Assembly: GCA_963775625.1 (NCBI GenBank)
Contig: CAVZJM010000014.1
Span: 124,001 to 188,000, forward strand
DNA: 64,000 nucleotides
Direction of reading: 5' to 3'
Origin: JAIBJN01 sp963775625
GTDB lineage: Bacteria > Actinomycetota > Thermoleophilia > Gaiellales > Gaiellaceae
Positions 61,825 through 64,000 of the stretch are shown here, one piece after another (the first letter of the stretch is position 1; the number at the start of each line of letters is the position of its first letter). The position numbers and the translations under genes are program-made. The notes under the pieces were generated by a model. That model ran no database searches, was not told the origin of the DNA, and saw only the letters and a list, made by a program, of their open reading frames with translations.

Positions 61825-62883
61825 ATGGCGGTGGACATCCGGTCTCCCTGGCGCATCGGGCCCGTCGAGATCCCGACGCGGGTCGTCCTCGCGCCGATGG
61901 CGGGCGTCAGCGTGCAGGCCTTCCGCCGCCAGGGCAAGCGCTTCGGAGCGGGCCTCGTCTGCTCGGAGATGGTGAGCTGCGCCGGCCTGAGCCACGGGAA
62001 CGAACGGACGCTCGGCTACCTGCGCATCGCGCGCGACGAGAGCCCGCTGGCGGTGCAGATCTTCGGCTCGGAGCCGGCCGTGATGGCGGAGGCCGCGCGG
62101 ATGGTCGAGGCCGCGGGCGCCGACATGGTCGACATCAACTTCGGCTGTCCCGTCCGGAAGGTGACCAAGACCGGGGCCGGCGCGACGCTCCTCGAGGACC
62201 CCGAGCGCGCCTGCGAGATCGTGGCCACCGTCGCCGAGACCGTCTCGGTGCCCGTCACGGTGAAGATGCGCCGCGGGCTGGCCAACGGCTCGCGCGACGC
62301 GCTGGACGTGGGCCCGCGCCTCGTCGAGGCCGGCGCGTCCGCGCTCACCCTTCACCCCCGCTCCGCCAAGCAGATGTACACCGGCGTGGCCGACCACTCG
62401 CTGACGGCTGAGCTCGTGGAGCGGACGGGCGTGCCCGTGATCGCCTCCGGCGACGTCACCTCCCGCGCTCGGGCGCAGCAGCTGCTCGACGAGACCGGCT
62501 GCGCCGCGGTCATGGTCGGCCGCGCAGCGCAGGGGAATCCGTGGGCCGTCGGCGAGATCGCCGGCTCCGTGGGCGGCGAGCCGAGCCCGGAGGAGGTCGT
62601 CGCCGAGCTCGTCCTCTTCATGCGGGCAACGGTCGCAGAGCTGGGCGAGCAGCGCGCGACCGGCTTCCTGAAGAAGTTCTACGGCTGGTACCTGGGCCGC
62701 GGCCGCTTCCCCAAGCCCTTCAAGCAGGAGCTGGTGCAGCTCGGGACCCTCGCCGAGGTGGAGGAACGGCTCGTCGCGGCCGCCCCGGGAGCCGTCGAGG
62801 CTCTCGCCCGCCTCGAGGGCGAGCTCCCGGCCGACGACGACGTCCTGCTCGACCTTCCGATCTCCATCTACGGGGGCGGGTAG
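61825..62883 (+). CDS. dusB: tRNA-dihydrouridine synthase, DusB type
   Basis: FMN enzyme reducing uridines in the tRNA D loop. 352 residues: VVLAPMAGVSVQAFRRQGK, VDINFGCPVRKVTKTGAGA (catalytic Cys), TVKMRRGL, TLHPRSAKQMYTG, IASGDV and GRAAQGNPW (FMN phosphate site). ATG is 8 nt after TACGAT with no Shine-Dalgarno (leaderless pattern). Divergent from greA. Confidence 0.95.
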   Translation: MAVDIRSPWRIGPVEIPTRVVLAPMAGVSVQAFRRQGKRFGAGLVCSEMVSCAGLSHGNERTLGYLRIARDESPLAVQIFGSEPAVMAEAARMVEAAGADMVDINFGCPVRKVTKTGAGATLLEDPERACEIVATVAETVSVPVTVKMRRGLANGSRDALDVGPRLVEAGASALTLHPRSAKQMYTGVADHSLTAELVERTGVPVIASGDVTSRARAQQLLDETGCAAVMVGRAAQGNPWAVGEIAGSVGGEPSPEEVVAELVLFMRATVAELGEQRATGFLKKFYGWYLGRGRFPKPFKQELVQLGTLAEVEERLVAAAPGAVEALARLEGELPADDDVLLDLPISIYGGG

Positions 62884-62913
62884 AGACGCCCTCCACGCCG
62901 CTATAACTCCCTT

Positions 62914-64000
62914 ATGGCGGTTGCGACGGGAGAACGGCGGATCGTCTCGGTGCTGGTGGCCGACGTCGTCGGCTCGACCGCGATCGGGGAGAAGCTCGGC
63001 CCCGAGCGCTCGAAGTTCCTGATCGACGAGGTCATGCGGATCATGACCGAGCAGGTGCGGCGCTTCGACGGGACGGTGGCGCAGCTCGTGGGGGACGAGC
63101 TGCTCGCGCTCTTCGGCGTGCCGGTCTCGCACGAGGACGACGCCGAGCGCGCGCTCCGGGCCGCGCTCGCGATCCAGCGCGCGCTCGGGCAGTACGCGCA
63201 GGAGGTCGAGGCCGCCTACGGCGTCCAGCTCTCGGTCCGGATCGGCGTCAACACCGGCCCTGTCGTCGTCGGGGTCGAAGGCGACGGCGAGGACGGCTAC
63301 GACCCGTTCAACGCTCTCGGCGACACCGTGAACGTGGCCTCGCGCTTCCAGGAGATCGCCGATCGCGGCGGCGTCGTCATCGGCCCCACGACGAAGCGCC
63401 AGGTGGAGTCCTGCTTCGAGCTCGAGGAGATGGGCTCCCAGGACCTGAAGGGCGTCGGAGAGCAGCTGGAGACCTTCCGGGTTACCCGGGTTCTCGACTC
63501 GGAGCCGGTGCCCCCCAGCCTGCCGCTCGTCGGCCGCGACTTCGAGCTCACCGTGCTCGAGCGCACGATGGACGCGCTCGTCGAGGGACGCGGCGCCATC
63601 GTCTCGATCATGGGCGAGCCCGGGATCGGCAAGACGCGCCTCGTCTGGGAGGTGCGCGATCGCTACCGCGACCGCGTCCGTTTCGTCGAGGCGCGCGGGG
63701 TCTCCTACGCCCAGACGTTTCCCTACTGGCCGATCCGCGACCTGCTCCGGGAGTGGCTCGGCGTGGGCGCGTCGACGCCGGAGGCGCGCGTCCGCCTGGA
63801 GCTGAAGGCCGAGCTTGCCCACCTACTGGGCAAGGAGGAGGCCGAGGAGGCCTACCCGTTCCTGGCGAACCTGATCGGCGTGACCCTCGAGCCCGAGGCT
63901 CAGAGCGCCATCCGCGAGCTGAACCGCGAAGGCATCCAGTCGCGAACGTTCGAGGTCTTCTCCGAGCTCGTCTACAAGCTCGCCGAGGAGGAGCCGCTCT
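62914..64000 (+). CDS. nucleotide cyclase-homology/AAA ATPase regulator, 3' end outside window
   Basis: At least 362 residues. Cyclase homology domain 1-190: VADVVGSTAIGEKLG, TVAQLVGDELLALFG, GVNTGPVVVGV, GDTVNVASRFQEIADRGG. The position of the base-reading Lys seen in the relative at 14868 (EKFIGD) is Gln here (AQLVGD), so cyclase activity or base choice may differ. Then LVGRDFELTVLERTM and Walker A GEPGIGKTRLVWEV. TATAAC (62902-62907) ends 6 nt before the ATG and there is no Shine-Dalgarno: leaderless. Open to the window end. Confidence 0.9.
   Translation, partial: MAVATGERRIVSVLVADVVGSTAIGEKLGPERSKFLIDEVMRIMTEQVRRFDGTVAQLVGDELLALFGVPVSHEDDAERALRAALAIQRALGQYAQEVEAAYGVQLSVRIGVNTGPVVVGVEGDGEDGYDPFNALGDTVNVASRFQEIADRGGVVIGPTTKRQVESCFELEEMGSQDLKGVGEQLETFRVTRVLDSEPVPPSLPLVGRDFELTVLERTMDALVEGRGAIVSIMGEPGIGKTRLVWEVRDRYRDRVRFVEARGVSYAQTFPYWPIRDLLREWLGVGASTPEARVRLELKAELAHLLGKEEAEEAYPFLANLIGVTLEPEAQSAIRELNREGIQSRTFEVFSELVYKLAEEEPL

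Overview
This is 64 kb of GC-rich (roughly 70%), densely coding bacterial chromosome. I see no phage, insertion sequence or CRISPR array. CarD, LexA with a GAAC-N4-GTTC box, a sortase with LPFTG substrates, a SigH-type sigma factor, TTG/GTG starts, a compact GltX and the gene order all point to a deep-branching actinobacterium. Thermoleophilia (Gaiellales or Solirubrobacterales) is my inference; no 16S rRNA is present to prove it.

Layout. 1-1.3 kb: start-containing part of a GMC oxidoreductase. 1.4-12.9 kb (+): one long amino-acid operon, leader peptide-leuA-leuB-like-ilvB-ilvN-ilvC-hom-thrC-thrB-ilvD-leuB, facing leuCD on the minus strand. Together these make threonine, isoleucine, valine and leucine; ilvA lies apart at 40.2 kb. 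14.9-17.9 kb: a frameshifted nucleotide cyclase/AAA/TPR regulator directly upstream of leuC. 18-23.4 kb: metallo-beta-lactamase-fold hydrolase, heme dioxygenase/peroxidase, AlkZ-like winged-helix protein, Glu/Leu dehydrogenase, lipoprotein. 23.4-24.8 kb: rnpB, a zinc-ribbon microprotein, lexA, tRNA-Leu. 24.9-31.2 kb: tldD-tldE-BNR-MoaD-like operon, secG, small proteins, tRNA-Thr. 31.3-51.3 kb: a largely minus-strand housekeeping block (sigH, rae1-like, rlmB, cysS, gltX, ispF, hisK-type PHP, ispD, carD, disA, radA, clpC), interrupted by the glyoxylate shunt (aceA, aceB, LysR regulator) and plus-strand genes. 51.5-59.5 kb: secreted and surface proteins, including a sortase-DCC-HTTM-membrane protein operon beside two LPFTG wall-anchored proteins. 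59.5-64 kb: lysS, greA, dusB and the start of a second cyclase/ATPase regulator.

The order dusB-lysS-...-clpC-radA-disA-ispD-ispF-gltX-cysS-rlmB-rae1-sigH over 31-63 kb matches the Bacillus order. 

Three signals cut across the window. (1) At least eighteen genes have a TAnnnT hexamer 6-10 nt before the start codon, which suggests widespread leaderless transcription. (2) Several intergenic palindromes (5.4, 9.4, 32.6, 34.7, 48.3 and 61.0 kb) look regulatory or REP/MITE-like. (3) Reading-frame breaks are concentrated at 32.1-32.5, 38.7-40.9 and 57.3-57.5 kb, plus one at 17.15 kb; these are either local consensus errors or real decay.

The most interesting possible new system is the surface cluster at 53-57.6 kb, where a VKGC/HTTM-like membrane protein, a DCC thiol-disulfide protein and a sortase share an operon next to a Cys/acid-repeat LPFTG protein.
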